Assembly: GCA_014169315.1 (NCBI GenBank)
Contig: AP022133.1
Coordinates: 2,294,001-2,358,000 of the forward strand
Direction: 5' to 3'
From: Enterobacter cloacae
GTDB taxonomy: Bacteria; Pseudomonadota; Gammaproteobacteria; Enterobacterales; Enterobacteriaceae
DNA: 64,000 bases
Position numbers and translations under genes: made by a program. Below are positions 54,601-63,171 of the stretch, one piece after another; the first letter of the stretch is position 1, and each line of letters begins with the position of its first letter. The notes below the pieces were generated by a model. It searched no databases, had not been told where the DNA came from, and worked only from the letters and a program-made list of their open reading frames with translations.

Positions 54601-56571
54601 TACACCCTCAACCCGGCGCTGTCCGCTGATGGCACGTATCAGATCACCGCGACCGAAAATACCGGTACGGGTGATAGCGCACCAACGCCCCCGTTTGAAC
54701 TGACGCTGGATACCCGCGTACCGACCGGCTCGCTGGATGGCGTGACGGATGACGTGGGCCTGGTTCAGGGCGACCTGGCGAACCCGGATGTCACGGACGA
54801 TACCACCCCGACCCTGCACGGTACCGGTGTGGCGGGTGATGCCGTGTTTATTTACGACGGCACGACCCTGATTGACTCCGTCACCGTAGGCCCTGGCGGC
54901 ACCTGGAACTACACGCTGCCGCCACAAAATAACGGTACCGAGCTGGAGATGAACGTGGTGTTCCAGAGCCCGACAGGCGTAAGAAGCGCGCCGGGTGATT
55001 CATGGAAAATCACCATTGATACCGAAGCGCCAACGGCCAGTGCAGTTGCTGACAACCTGAGTAAAGACTCCGGCGTAAGCGATGCGGATTTCATCACCAA
55101 TAACAGTGGTCCTGGCAGCGTGATCACCGGTCATCTCTCGCCTGCGCTGGAAGCGGGTGAAAAGGTCTATGTCTCCGTTGATGGAGGTAAAACCTGGCAG
55201 GAAGCGATCGTCGATGGCGATAAGTGGGCCTATGTGGACTCGCAAGGCCACAGCGCCGACTGGACCATTCTGACCCGCGTGGTGGATGCGGCAGGTAACT
55301 ACACCGAATCATCACAAAAGGTGGTGGTGGATCAGGTTGCGCCAGATGAACCAACCGATGTGGTTCGTAGCGGTAACGATGTCACCGTGACGTTGCCTGG
55401 CAGCAATGTCGCGGCAGGGGACACGGTAGTGGTGAAGGTGGGTGATGTCTCTGTGACGCACACGCTGACCGCAGCTGATATCACAAACGGCAACGTGACG
55501 GTTAGCCTGCCGCCTGGCGGTTATACCGATATCCCTGTCGGGGCAGCCATTGTTGATGCGGCGGGTAACAGCTCGAATTACCGCACCAGCGATTTCACCA
55601 GCACCAACAACTTTGAGTCGGCTGACGAGTTCACAGCGATCGATGCGGGTCAGTGGGTACACGGGATGCGTTTCTCCCACTCACCGGCGAGCGGAACCAA
55701 TGATTACCAGTTTGCCAATCAGATATTTGGCGGCAGCAACAGTCTGTATTTGCATGGTACCGAGCAAGATCTGGGAATGAGCGGCAGCATGTTTGTTGAT
55801 TTCCAGTACGGTGCCAGCGACATCAAATTCGACTTTAACCCGAACTTTGCGGGTAACTCGACGGTGGTGAATTTCTACGACATTAACGGCGAGCTGATTG
55901 GTTCTGTGCCTGTTGATGATTTTGCCAACAACCGTAATTTCCCGGTCGCGTTCTCCAGCCCGGATAACCCGGTTTACCGCATGGAAATCCATCACGAGGA
56001 GTTCCCGACGGCACGCGGCTTTGGTTTCAGCATCGATAACCTGGTCGTGGGCGGCACGGGCAAAACGGTGACCCCGGGTGACTACCTGGCGGATAACCAG
56101 GGCGATGTCTGGTACGGCGATGCGGCAGATAACGTCTACCAGGTGACGGATGTCACCAGCCTGAGCTCGGCCATTATTCAGGGCGGTGAAGGTCTGGATA
56201 CCCTGAAATTACTGGGCTCGGATCAGCACCTCGATCTGAGCACGCTGGGGAACAAGATCCAGTCAATGGAAGTGATCGACATCACGGGGACGGGTGATAA
56301 CACCCTGACATTAAATGCCGGTGATGTCCTGGAAAACGCGTCTCAGAACCTGTTCCACGATAACGGGCTCAACCAGATGATGGTGAAAGGGGATGCGGGT
56401 GACCAGGTCAACCTGAGTGACCTGTTACCAAACGACATAGACCCGGGCAACTGGACGAATGGTGGCACGGTGAACGTTGGCGGAGTGGAGTATCAGTCCT
56501 TCCAGATGGATAGCCTGAATACCGAAATACTCGTTCAGATGGGAGTCACGGTCACGCTACAGAATCACTAA
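51649..56571 (+). CDS. Giant Ig-repeat adhesin with BapA-type prefix
   Basis: This 1640-residue surface protein has four parts. Residues 1-120 are a BapA/LapF prefix-like domain (starts MNLKPVNIAVVDKDTIVKAD), and 124-171 a Gly/Ala-rich hydrophobic segment ending in IVRHNRGGK. Then come about eleven bacterial Ig-like repeats of around 105 residues (to about 1320), including three nearly identical tandem copies. Last are a lectin-like domain (about 1320-1470) and a C-terminal module with a partial RTX-like GGEGLDTLKL and the end ILVQMGVTVTLQNH. There is no Sec signal peptide, so type I secretion by a C-terminal signal is expected, with the prefix possibly retaining it at the surface. No secretion genes are in the window. 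It is the first gene of a three-gene operon. Confidence 0.9.
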   Translation: MNLKPVNIAVVDKDTIVKADVLRSEKIGSAVKIKAIPNAKYILAEGENGVAPENITLKRVGKDLFIMLEGTDEDQPQLIIEDYFDNPGELVGKGEDGQWHEYIATDGDDDHEAAFLLDGESSAHALGAGAIASLDGLAVAGTAFSPALLALGALAAIGAAIGIGAIVRHNRGGKEGGNDDDGVVTPAPVQTPELKNVHDDFGSKTGTIPQNGVTDDTTPTFSGIGHPGDTVEFWENGIKLGETRVDSEGNWTWTPENPLSQGDHSIVLIGKGADGRTSTPGDPFDFTIAPDAPGKPVIGEVEDDVGPVTGPIHNGDTTDDAQPVFRGEGANPGDTVELIVDDEVVGTAIVGEDGNWEVTPENPLPEGSHEGKVVIRDPEGNASEPSDPIEFIVDLTPPEKPVIGEVEDDVGPIVGPIHNGDTTDDTLPVFRGEGAEPGDTVELIIDDKVVGTAIVGDDGKWEVTPENPLAEGKHEAVVVITDPAGNASEPSDPVEFIVDLTPPEKPVIGEVEDDVDPIVGPIHNGDTTDDTQPVFRGEGAVPGETVELIIDDEVVGTAIVGDDGKWEVTPENPLAEGEHEAVVVITDPAGNASEPSDPIGFIVDTTPPAKPTIDTVFDDVGGKTGNLTPGEITDDSTPTFSGTAEENSLVYIVVNGNVVDSVRATESGTWTWEPSPALANGSYNVSVIAEDKAGLRSEPSDSFDFSVQSGGVPTAPAITDVIDDVESHTGTVQHNGVTNDDKPTITGTGQDGTTVYLYDGANPNPIGSAVVTGGRWTIDFDTPLAQGEHRFRAVAENATGNRSPETGEWVINIDSVAPGQATDIELWDDFGTPGIIADNDTTDDNTPTYRGKGEAGGTAIIDLGDGTTVRVPIDGSGNWSYTPAPALADGDYTWKVSIEDKAGNVGPASDPIHFTVDTSGNGISISHVVDDEGSVQGNLASGSHTDDTTPTVVGRATPGSIVKVYVDGKLVDSVIADPTTGQWQYTLNPALSADGTYQITATENTGTGDSAPTPPFELTLDTRVPTGSLDGVTDDVGLVQGDLANPDVTDDTTPTLHGTGVAGDAVFIYDGTTLIDSVTVGPGGTWNYTLPPQNNGTELEMNVVFQSPTGVRSAPGDSWKITIDTEAPTASAVADNLSKDSGVSDADFITNNSGPGSVITGHLSPALEAGEKVYVSVDGGKTWQEAIVDGDKWAYVDSQGHSADWTILTRVVDAAGNYTESSQKVVVDQVAPDEPTDVVRSGNDVTVTLPGSNVAAGDTVVVKVGDVSVTHTLTAADITNGNVTVSLPPGGYTDIPVGAAIVDAAGNSSNYRTSDFTSTNNFESADEFTAIDAGQWVHGMRFSHSPASGTNDYQFANQIFGGSNSLYLHGTEQDLGMSGSMFVDFQYGASDIKFDFNPNFAGNSTVVNFYDINGELIGSVPVDDFANNRNFPVAFSSPDNPVYRMEIHHEEFPTARGFGFSIDNLVVGGTGKTVTPGDYLADNQGDVWYGDAADNVYQVTDVTSLSSAIIQGGEGLDTLKLLGSDQHLDLSTLGNKIQSMEVIDITGTGDNTLTLNAGDVLENASQNLFHDNGLNQMMVKGDAGDQVNLSDLLPNDIDPGNWTNGGTVNVGGVEYQSFQMDSLNTEILVQMGVTVTLQNH
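52534..53478 (+). repeat. Three tandem 315-bp repeats in the first adhesin
   Basis: Units start at 52534, 52849 and 53164, each exactly 105 codons beginning PVIGEVEDDV and containing GPIHNGDTTDD and WEVTPENPL. The close similarity points to recent duplication or gene conversion and makes copy number likely to vary. Confidence 0.9.
53164..55035 (+). repeat. Six-domain block shared with the second adhesin (copy 1)
   Basis: The 1872-bp block covers six consecutive Ig domains and has the same order and the same length at 57707-59578 in the next gene. Stretches of dozens of bases are identical, for example around 53921-53963 and 58459-58501. The block therefore arose by duplication between the two genes. 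Confidence 0.88.
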
Positions 56572-56588
56572 TTATCCCCATGAAGTAC

Positions 56589-56611
56589 GAGGCTCCCTGA
56601 GGGGGAGCCTC
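56589..56611 (+). other. Intergenic hairpin after the first adhesin
   Basis: GAGGCTCCC pairs with GGGAGCCTC around TGAGG, 17 bp past the stop codon. No T tract follows (CTTAAAAAA), so it may stabilise mRNA ends or cause partial termination between the adhesin genes. Confidence 0.6.
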
Positions 56612-56689
56612 CTTAAAAAACGGTTTTATACCAGAAAACATGACCAGGGCTTTACCTGAACAGTTAAGTAGACCCATTTGGAAACGATT

Positions 56690-59600
56690 ATGAAAAAGAC
56701 AACTGTTACAAATATGCACACTGAACCTAACGCAATGGCAATGATGGATGTGACGGCGACGCTGCCGCCGCTGCCTTCCGACGTCCTGCTGTGGGCTGAC
56801 TTCCAGTTTGAACGTGAAATTGCCAATGGCCGCACCACGATTGATAACACCCCAACCTTTAGCGGTAAGGGCGAACCGGGCATGGTGGCGGTAATTGATC
56901 TTGGCGGCGGTCAAAGCGTGCGTGTACCGGTGAACGCGAGTGGTTCGTGGACCTGGACGCCTGCGCCTGCACTGGCAGATGGTCGCTACACCTGGTCTGT
57001 TGCGCTGGAAAATGCGGCGGGTGAGCGTGGCCCATCGACTGCACCTGTCACGTTTAACGTGGATACCGTGGGTAACGGCGTGTCGTTTAGCCACGCGGAA
57101 GATAACACCGGGCCGCTGACCAACCCGCTGGCCAGCGGCAGCAGCACCGATGATGTAAACCCGGTGATGGTCGGGACGGCAACGCCTGGCTCTCTGGTGA
57201 CTTTGTACGTTGACGGCGTCGCCGTTGGCTCTCAAACCGCCGATCCTGTGACGGGGCAGTGGTCTATTGAGATCAATCCTGCGCTGGAATCCGGTAAAAC
57301 CTACAGTATTACGGCGAGTGAATATAACGGCCCAGGCGATAACCCGCCGGATGCGGGTCCGTTCCTGCTGACCATCGATACCGTTGTCCCAACGGGGACG
57401 TTCGATCGCGTATCGGATGACGTTGGCCGCTATCAGGGCGATCTGCCAAACCCGGCAGTGACCGATGACACCACACCAACCCTGCACGGTACTGGCCGTC
57501 CCGGGGATATCGTCTTCGTGCGTAACGGTAGCGACATTATCGGCTCTGTATCCGTGGGAGCTGACGGCAGCTGGGAATATACCCTGCCTGAGCAGACGAA
57601 CGGTACCGCGCTGGATGTGAGCGTGGTCTTCCGTGGCCCGACTGGCGTTGAAAGCGCGCCAACCGACCCGTGGAAACTGGTGATTGATACCGAAGCACCA
57701 AACAAACCGATTATCGGCGACGTTGACGATGACGTCGGCCCGATTACTGGCCCAATTCATAACGGTGATATCACCGATGATACCCAGCCGGTATTCCGTG
57801 GCGAAGGCGCTGTGCCGGGTGAAACCGTTGAACTGATCATCGACGACGAAGTTGTGGGTACCGCAATCGTAGGTGAAGACGGCAAATGGGAAGTGACACC
57901 AGAAAACCCACTGGCGGAAGGTGAGCACGAAGCGGTCGTCGTCATCACCGATCCGGCGGGCAACGCCAGCGAACCGTCCGACCCGATCGATTTTATCGTC
58001 GACACTACGCCTCCGGCAAAACCGACTATCGACACCGTATTTGACGACGCGGGTCAGCAGACCGGTTACCTCAAAAACGGCGACATTACTGACGACAGCA
58101 CCCCGACGTTTGCAGGTTCTGCCGAAAAGAACAGCCTGGTCTACATCATTGTTAATGGTGTGCAGGTCGATTCTGTGCGCGCCACCGATGCAGGCACCTG
58201 GACCTGGACGCCACCGCTGGGGCTGGCGAACGGTCACTATGACGTGAAAGTGATCGCGGAAGACAAGGCTGGCCTGCGTTCCGAGCCATCTGATGAATTC
58301 GCCTTTGACCTGCTGGCGGGCGGTATTCCGACGGCTCCGGCGATCACCGATGTGATTGACGACGTTGAATCGCACGTGGGCACCGTACAGAACGGCGGTA
58401 TCACCAACGACGATCGTCCAACCATCACCGGTACTGCGCAGAATGGCACTGTTGTTTATCTGTACGACGGCGCGAACCCGAATCCGATCGGCAGCGCGGT
58501 GGTAACTGGTGGACGCTGGACCATTGATTTTGACACCCCGCTGGCTCAGGGCGAACACCGCTTCCGTGCAGTTGCGGAAGACGTAACCGGCAACCGCAGC
58601 CCGGAAACCGGCGAGTGGGTCATTAACATTGATTCCGTCGCACCTGGTCAGGCAACCGACATTGAGCTGTGGGACGATTTCGGTACCCCTGGGTTTATTC
58701 GTAACGACGACACCACCGATGACAACACCCCAACCTACCGTGGTAAGGGGGAAGCAGGCGGTACGGCGATTATCGATCTGGGTGATGGTACCACCGTGCG
58801 CGTACCTGTCGATGGCAGCGGTAACTGGAGCTATACCCCAGCCCCTGCGCTGGCAGACGGCGACTACACCTGGAAAGTCTCTATTGAAGACAAAGCGGGC
58901 AACGTCGGCCCGGCGTCTGACCCGATCCACTTCATCGTGGATACCAGCGCTAACGGCGTATCCATCAGCCACGTTGTGGATGATGAAGGCGCGATCACCG
59001 GCAATCTGGGCAGCGGCAGCCACACTGATGACACGACCCCAACGGTTGTGGGCCACGCGACGCCTGGCGCGCTGGTGCAAGTGTATGTCGATGGTAAATA
59101 TGTTGATAGCGTACGTGCTGATGCCGTCACCGGTAACTGGCAACTGACGATCACCCCGGCACTGAGTGCAGACGGTACCTACAAGATCACCGCGACGGAA
59201 GATCCGGGTACGGGCGAAAGCGCGCCGACGCCTCCGTTTGAGCTGACGCTGGATACCAGCATCCCAACAGGTTCTCTGGATCGTGTTGTTGATGATGTGG
59301 GCCTGGTTCAGGGTGACCTGGCGAATCCGGCGGTGACCGATGACACCACGCCGACGCTGCATGGTACAGGACGTGCGGGTGATACCGTGTTGATTTACGA
59401 CGGCACCACGCTCGTGAATTCTGTCACCGTAGGCAATGACGGTACCTGGAACTACACGCTGCCACCGCAAAACAACGGCGCAGAGCTGTCTCTGAGTGCG
59501 GTATTCCAGAGCCCGACCGGGGTGAAAAGCGCACCAACCGCGCCGTGGGATCTGACGATTGATACCCAGGCACCAACCGCGCCAACGATTGTCGGCATGT

Positions 59601-62050
59601 ATGACGATGCGGGTACGCTGATTGCTGACGGGGGTCGTTCACGCGACACAACACCGGAATTACGCGGCACGGCTGAGAAAAACAGCCTGGTGACAATTTA
59701 TGAGCCGGGCAACAAGGTGCCAGTCGGTTCCGTGTATGCCGATCCAAGCGGTAACTGGACGTGGACATCGCCTGCGCTGACGGATGCGAAGCACGACTTC
59801 TACGTAACGTCACAGGATGCGGCGGGTAACGTTTCCGGCCAGTCCAACCACTATGGTCTGGAAGTTGATACCCAGGCTGCTGCCCCGGTCATTCTGGGCG
59901 CATACGATGACGTGGAAGGCGGCATCTATAAAGGCCTGGTTCCGGACGGTGGGTTGAGCAACGATGGCAATATGCAACTGCGCGGAACCGCAGAGCCGAA
60001 CAGCATCGTTTACATCTACAACGCGTACAACAACGCGGTGCTGGATACGGTGAAAACCGATGCCAACGGTAACTGGACCTGGGATCGTGCGGTTGCTGAC
60101 ACCGCAGCGGGTCGTCCGCATATGTTCTACACCATTGCGAAAGACGACCTGGGTAACGTTTCAGGTAAGTCTGCGACTTATTCGATCAACGTGGATACCG
60201 TCAACGCGGCCCCGGTGATCCTCGGTTCTTACGATGATGTTCAGGGCGGTGTTTATAACGGTCTGGTGGGTAACGGCGGTGTAACGAACGATCGCACGCT
60301 GGATTTACGTGGCACAGCCGAAGCAGGTAGCGTGGTGTATATCACCAACCCGGCGAATGGCGGCGTGTACGGTTCGGTGACGGCGGGCGCGGATGGCAAG
60401 TGGTCTTATCCGCTCACGACCAACTACAACCAGACGTACAACTTCCAGGCGTACTCCATTGATAAGGCCGGAAACCGTTCGGTGAACTCCACGAACTTCG
60501 CGATTACGATTGATACGGTGAATAACGCCCCTGTGATTTCGGGTGCTTATGACAACGTAGCGGGTGGTATATACAACGGTCTGGTAGGTAATGGTGGTTT
60601 GACCAACGACCGTACACCTGAGTTACGCGGTACAGCGGAAGCGGGCAGTGTGGTGTATATCATCAACCCGGCGAACGGTGGGGTTTATGGTTCGGTGACA
60701 GCAGGGACGAATGGCGCATGGTCCTTTTCCGTGACGACCAACTATAACCAGCTGTACAACTTCCAGGCTTACTCCATTGATAAAGCCGGAAATCGTTCTG
60801 TGAACTCCTCGAACTTTGGGATCACGATTGATGGCACCAATGCGGCACCAGTGATTACCAGCGTGATGGATGGCGTCGGTACGGTAACGGGCAACGTGGC
60901 TAATGCCGGTTCAACGGATGACAACACGCCAACGCTGAACGGTACAGCCGAAGCGGGCAGCACGGTGTATATCGCGGTGAACGGTTCATCGTACAGTGTG
61001 ACTGCTGCCGCAAATGGTAACTGGAGCTTCACGCCACCAGCGCTGCCGTTGGGGAACCACACATTTAGCGTGTTCTCTATCGATAAGGCGGGTAATAAGA
61101 GCACGGGCGTTTCACGTAGCCTGACCGTGGTGTCACCGAAAGTGACCGAAGACTTTGAATGGGCGGTTGGTCAGCAGGTTGGGTTGAAGATGGGTACACC
61201 GTTGGCATCCGGGCTGGTGATTAGCTGTTCCTACGGCGGTTATGCCTATCAGCCGATTGTGGGTGGCGGTCACCATGCGTTGATGCGTGCAGACAGAACC
61301 GCACCTGTTCGTCTGACCTGGGGCTCCGGGAAGTATGTTGGCTCGGTTGAAATGGACCTGGTGACGCCTGCGGTGAATATTGCTTTTGCCCCAATCACTG
61401 TCGTGTATTACGACAAGAGCGGTGCAGTATTATCGACCCAGACATACACCAGTGCGCGCCATATCTCCTATACCGCACCTGCGGGGAAAGAGATTGCCGC
61501 TGTTGATATGTATACCGGAACGCGTGGCGGCACCCTTGCCTTTGACAACGTGAGCTGGACGCCAAAATCGAGCGGCGTCATGGGCATGATGAGCATGGGT
61601 GAGGATGTACACGACGACAGCAATACCATTGCGTCGCTGGACAGCCACCAGGAAACGCACAGCGTACTGGACAAAAATACGCTGACGCTGACGGACAATG
61701 AGAAGCCGCTGGACTTCAGCAAACTGGTCACCAAAACCGATGTGGTTAACCAGATCGATATGGTGAATGGCAAAGCTGATACCCTGAATATCGGGCTTAA
61801 CGATGTTCTGACTCACGCGAAAACCAACCTGTTTGTGGACGATGGTTCAAAACAGCTGCTGGTGAAAGGTGAGAAGGGCGATGTACTGAACCTGAACGAT
61901 CTGCTGCCTGACAACAGCGATCCGGGCAACTGGACCAACGCCGGTAACGTGAAGGTATCGGGCGTCGAATATCAGGTGTTCCACATGGAAAGCCAGGACG
62001 TAGAACTGCTGGTGCAGGCTGGCGTGACCGTCAACGTGAATAATCACTAA
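56690..62050 (+). CDS. Giant Ig-repeat adhesin without BapA prefix
   Basis: This 1786-residue protein starts at ATG 56690 after a weak GGAAA; a TTG at 56678 is possible. It has a short 30-residue N-terminus and no signal peptide or BapA prefix. It then has about fourteen Ig-like repeats of around 105 residues (to about 1480), a lectin-like domain (about 1485-1630, VTEDFEWAVGQQVG to LAFDNVSW) and a C-terminal module ending LLVQAGVTVNVNNH like that of the preceding gene. The first three repeats match the fourth to sixth of the shared block; two later repeats are tandem 318-bp copies. Type I secretion is expected. It may be a surface or released partner of the first adhesin. Confidence 0.9.
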   Translation: MKKTTVTNMHTEPNAMAMMDVTATLPPLPSDVLLWADFQFEREIANGRTTIDNTPTFSGKGEPGMVAVIDLGGGQSVRVPVNASGSWTWTPAPALADGRYTWSVALENAAGERGPSTAPVTFNVDTVGNGVSFSHAEDNTGPLTNPLASGSSTDDVNPVMVGTATPGSLVTLYVDGVAVGSQTADPVTGQWSIEINPALESGKTYSITASEYNGPGDNPPDAGPFLLTIDTVVPTGTFDRVSDDVGRYQGDLPNPAVTDDTTPTLHGTGRPGDIVFVRNGSDIIGSVSVGADGSWEYTLPEQTNGTALDVSVVFRGPTGVESAPTDPWKLVIDTEAPNKPIIGDVDDDVGPITGPIHNGDITDDTQPVFRGEGAVPGETVELIIDDEVVGTAIVGEDGKWEVTPENPLAEGEHEAVVVITDPAGNASEPSDPIDFIVDTTPPAKPTIDTVFDDAGQQTGYLKNGDITDDSTPTFAGSAEKNSLVYIIVNGVQVDSVRATDAGTWTWTPPLGLANGHYDVKVIAEDKAGLRSEPSDEFAFDLLAGGIPTAPAITDVIDDVESHVGTVQNGGITNDDRPTITGTAQNGTVVYLYDGANPNPIGSAVVTGGRWTIDFDTPLAQGEHRFRAVAEDVTGNRSPETGEWVINIDSVAPGQATDIELWDDFGTPGFIRNDDTTDDNTPTYRGKGEAGGTAIIDLGDGTTVRVPVDGSGNWSYTPAPALADGDYTWKVSIEDKAGNVGPASDPIHFIVDTSANGVSISHVVDDEGAITGNLGSGSHTDDTTPTVVGHATPGALVQVYVDGKYVDSVRADAVTGNWQLTITPALSADGTYKITATEDPGTGESAPTPPFELTLDTSIPTGSLDRVVDDVGLVQGDLANPAVTDDTTPTLHGTGRAGDTVLIYDGTTLVNSVTVGNDGTWNYTLPPQNNGAELSLSAVFQSPTGVKSAPTAPWDLTIDTQAPTAPTIVGMYDDAGTLIADGGRSRDTTPELRGTAEKNSLVTIYEPGNKVPVGSVYADPSGNWTWTSPALTDAKHDFYVTSQDAAGNVSGQSNHYGLEVDTQAAAPVILGAYDDVEGGIYKGLVPDGGLSNDGNMQLRGTAEPNSIVYIYNAYNNAVLDTVKTDANGNWTWDRAVADTAAGRPHMFYTIAKDDLGNVSGKSATYSINVDTVNAAPVILGSYDDVQGGVYNGLVGNGGVTNDRTLDLRGTAEAGSVVYITNPANGGVYGSVTAGADGKWSYPLTTNYNQTYNFQAYSIDKAGNRSVNSTNFAITIDTVNNAPVISGAYDNVAGGIYNGLVGNGGLTNDRTPELRGTAEAGSVVYIINPANGGVYGSVTAGTNGAWSFSVTTNYNQLYNFQAYSIDKAGNRSVNSSNFGITIDGTNAAPVITSVMDGVGTVTGNVANAGSTDDNTPTLNGTAEAGSTVYIAVNGSSYSVTAAANGNWSFTPPALPLGNHTFSVFSIDKAGNKSTGVSRSLTVVSPKVTEDFEWAVGQQVGLKMGTPLASGLVISCSYGGYAYQPIVGGGHHALMRADRTAPVRLTWGSGKYVGSVEMDLVTPAVNIAFAPITVVYYDKSGAVLSTQTYTSARHISYTAPAGKEIAAVDMYTGTRGGTLAFDNVSWTPKSSGVMGMMSMGEDVHDDSNTIASLDSHQETHSVLDKNTLTLTDNEKPLDFSKLVTKTDVVNQIDMVNGKADTLNIGLNDVLTHAKTNLFVDDGSKQLLVKGEKGDVLNLNDLLPDNSDPGNWTNAGNVKVSGVEYQVFHMESQDVELLVQAGVTVNVNNH
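57707..59578 (+). repeat. Six-domain block shared with the first adhesin (copy 2)
   Basis: Collinear with 53164-55035 and of the same length (624 codons). The last three domains of the block also occur, more diverged, at the start of this gene (about 56790-57706). Confidence 0.88.
60212..60847 (+). repeat. Two tandem 318-bp repeats in the second adhesin
   Basis: Units at 60212-60529 and 60530-60847 encode 106 residues each. They share YNGLVGNGG, LRGTAEAGSVVYI, NPANGGVYGSVTAG and NFQAYSIDKAGNRSVNS. Confidence 0.88.
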
Positions 62051-62063
62051 CTTAAACTTTTCC

Positions 62064-62085
62064 AGGCCTCCTTTCGGGGAGGCCT
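62064..62085 (+). other. Intergenic hairpin between second adhesin and ompA-like gene
   Basis: AGGCCTCC pairs with GGAGGCCT around a 6-base loop, and outer CCAG/CTGG bases may extend it. The right arm runs into the TGGAGGA ribosome site of the next gene, so the fold could reduce its translation. Confidence 0.6.
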
Positions 62086-62096
62086 CTGGAGGATTT

Positions 62097-63005
62097 ATGA
62101 CTTTTTTCAAGACCTCTCTGTTTGCGGCGCTGTTTACCTCCTCCGCATTTTTCATGCACTCTGCCACCGCTGCGGAGAATTTTGGCAAAGCGTATCAGCC
62201 TGTTGCGCCCGTCGGTCAGACGCAGGCACAAATTGTTTATTACCGTGACGCCAGCAACACTGTGGGCGGTGCGGCACATGTTTATGTCGATAATGAGTTC
62301 CATGACGCACTGTTGCCAGGAGGGTATACCGTTTTCTGCCTGGCACCTGGCAAGCATAATCTGGGCGCGTACCAGAATGATGCGCCGGAATATCGCGGTA
62401 AAGAGCAGGGCTACAATGTTGAGATGAGCGGCGGGCAGACCTATTTCGTGCGCGTCAACCACACCATGAATGCGGTGCCAGAAGCCCGCACGCGTGAACA
62501 GGCGGAAAAAGATCTCGCTGGTCTGCGCGAACAGATCCACGTGCTGTCCCGCGCCTCCAGCGTAGAAGCTTGTAAAAACCTGCCTGCACCTCAGTTCAAA
62601 GATTACACCTTATCTGGTGACGTCATGTTCCGCTTTGGCCAGTCCAGTGAGAAGGGTGTTTCCGCACAGGGTCGCCAGGCGGTAAAAGATCTGGTGGCAA
62701 CGATTAAGCGTGAAAACGTCGAGCTGAAACAGATTCAGGTTATCGGCCACACCGATGCTATCGGTAGCGATCGCGGCAACTACGTGCTGGGCCTGAAGCG
62801 TGCACAAACCATTCGTACCATGTTGGCTGAAAACGGCCTCCCAGCACGCCTGATGACGGCAACCAGCGTGGGTAGCAACGAGCCGGTGGTCAACGATTGC
62901 GCCGCCTCCAGCAAGAGAGAACGGGTCTCCTGCTATGCCCCGAACCGTCGTGTTGTTGTGCGTGTGAGCGGTGATCAAAACATTCCTGCTACGGCACAAA
63001 AGTAA
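62097..63005 (+). CDS. OmpA-family outer-membrane/peptidoglycan-binding protein
   Basis: This 302-residue protein has a Sec signal peptide (to about SATAAENF), an N-terminal domain of about 130 residues resembling DUF2846-type periplasmic domains (AHVYVDNEF, PGKHNLGAY, GQTYFVRV), and a C-terminal OmpA-like domain at about 175-295 with GHTDAIGSDRGNYVLGLKRA. It probably anchors to peptidoglycan and could support secretion or surface retention of the adhesins upstream. A TGGAGGA precedes the ATG, and it is co-transcribed with them. Confidence 0.87.
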   Translation: MTFFKTSLFAALFTSSAFFMHSATAAENFGKAYQPVAPVGQTQAQIVYYRDASNTVGGAAHVYVDNEFHDALLPGGYTVFCLAPGKHNLGAYQNDAPEYRGKEQGYNVEMSGGQTYFVRVNHTMNAVPEARTREQAEKDLAGLREQIHVLSRASSVEACKNLPAPQFKDYTLSGDVMFRFGQSSEKGVSAQGRQAVKDLVATIKRENVELKQIQVIGHTDAIGSDRGNYVLGLKRAQTIRTMLAENGLPARLMTATSVGSNEPVVNDCAASSKRERVSCYAPNRRVVVRVSGDQNIPATAQK

Positions 63006-63010
63006 TCCTC

Positions 63011-63043
63011 AACGCATGCTCTGATTATGACGGAGCATGCGTT
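63011..63043 (+). terminator. First terminator-like hairpin after the adhesin operon
   Basis: AACGCATGCTC pairs perfectly with GAGCATGCGTT around an 11-base loop, followed by ATCTCTTCCTCTTC. The T tract is interrupted. Confidence 0.65.
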
Positions 63044-63097
63044 ATCTCTTCCTCTTCATCTTTCCCACATTTCCTGCGTGTTTATCGTAACCACAAA

Positions 63098-63171
63098 AAA
63101 ACCGTAACAACATGATGCTGTTACGGTTTTGAGTGGCAGATTGCCCCCCTGTAAAACAGGGGGGCTTTTTT
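63098..63171. terminator. Two adjacent terminators between the convergent adhesin operons
   Basis: Hairpin one pairs AAAACCGTAACA (63098-63109) with TGTTACGGTTTT (63119-63130); its A and T flanks let it work in both directions. Hairpin two pairs GCCCCCCTG (63143-63151) with CAGGGGGGC (63157-63165) and is followed by six T on the plus strand. Confidence 0.88.

Noticed and set aside
52108..54927. 939-residue open frame on the minus strand inside the first adhesin
   Set aside because: It is an antisense shadow: the repetitive, stop-poor codon use of the adhesin leaves the opposite strand open. The translation is full of repeated Arg/Gly/Val-rich segments mirroring the Ig repeats, and there is no ribosome site.
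56552..59470. 972-residue minus-strand open frame inside the second adhesin
   Set aside because: Same effect as above; it repeats the same antisense peptides because the two genes share the six-domain block.
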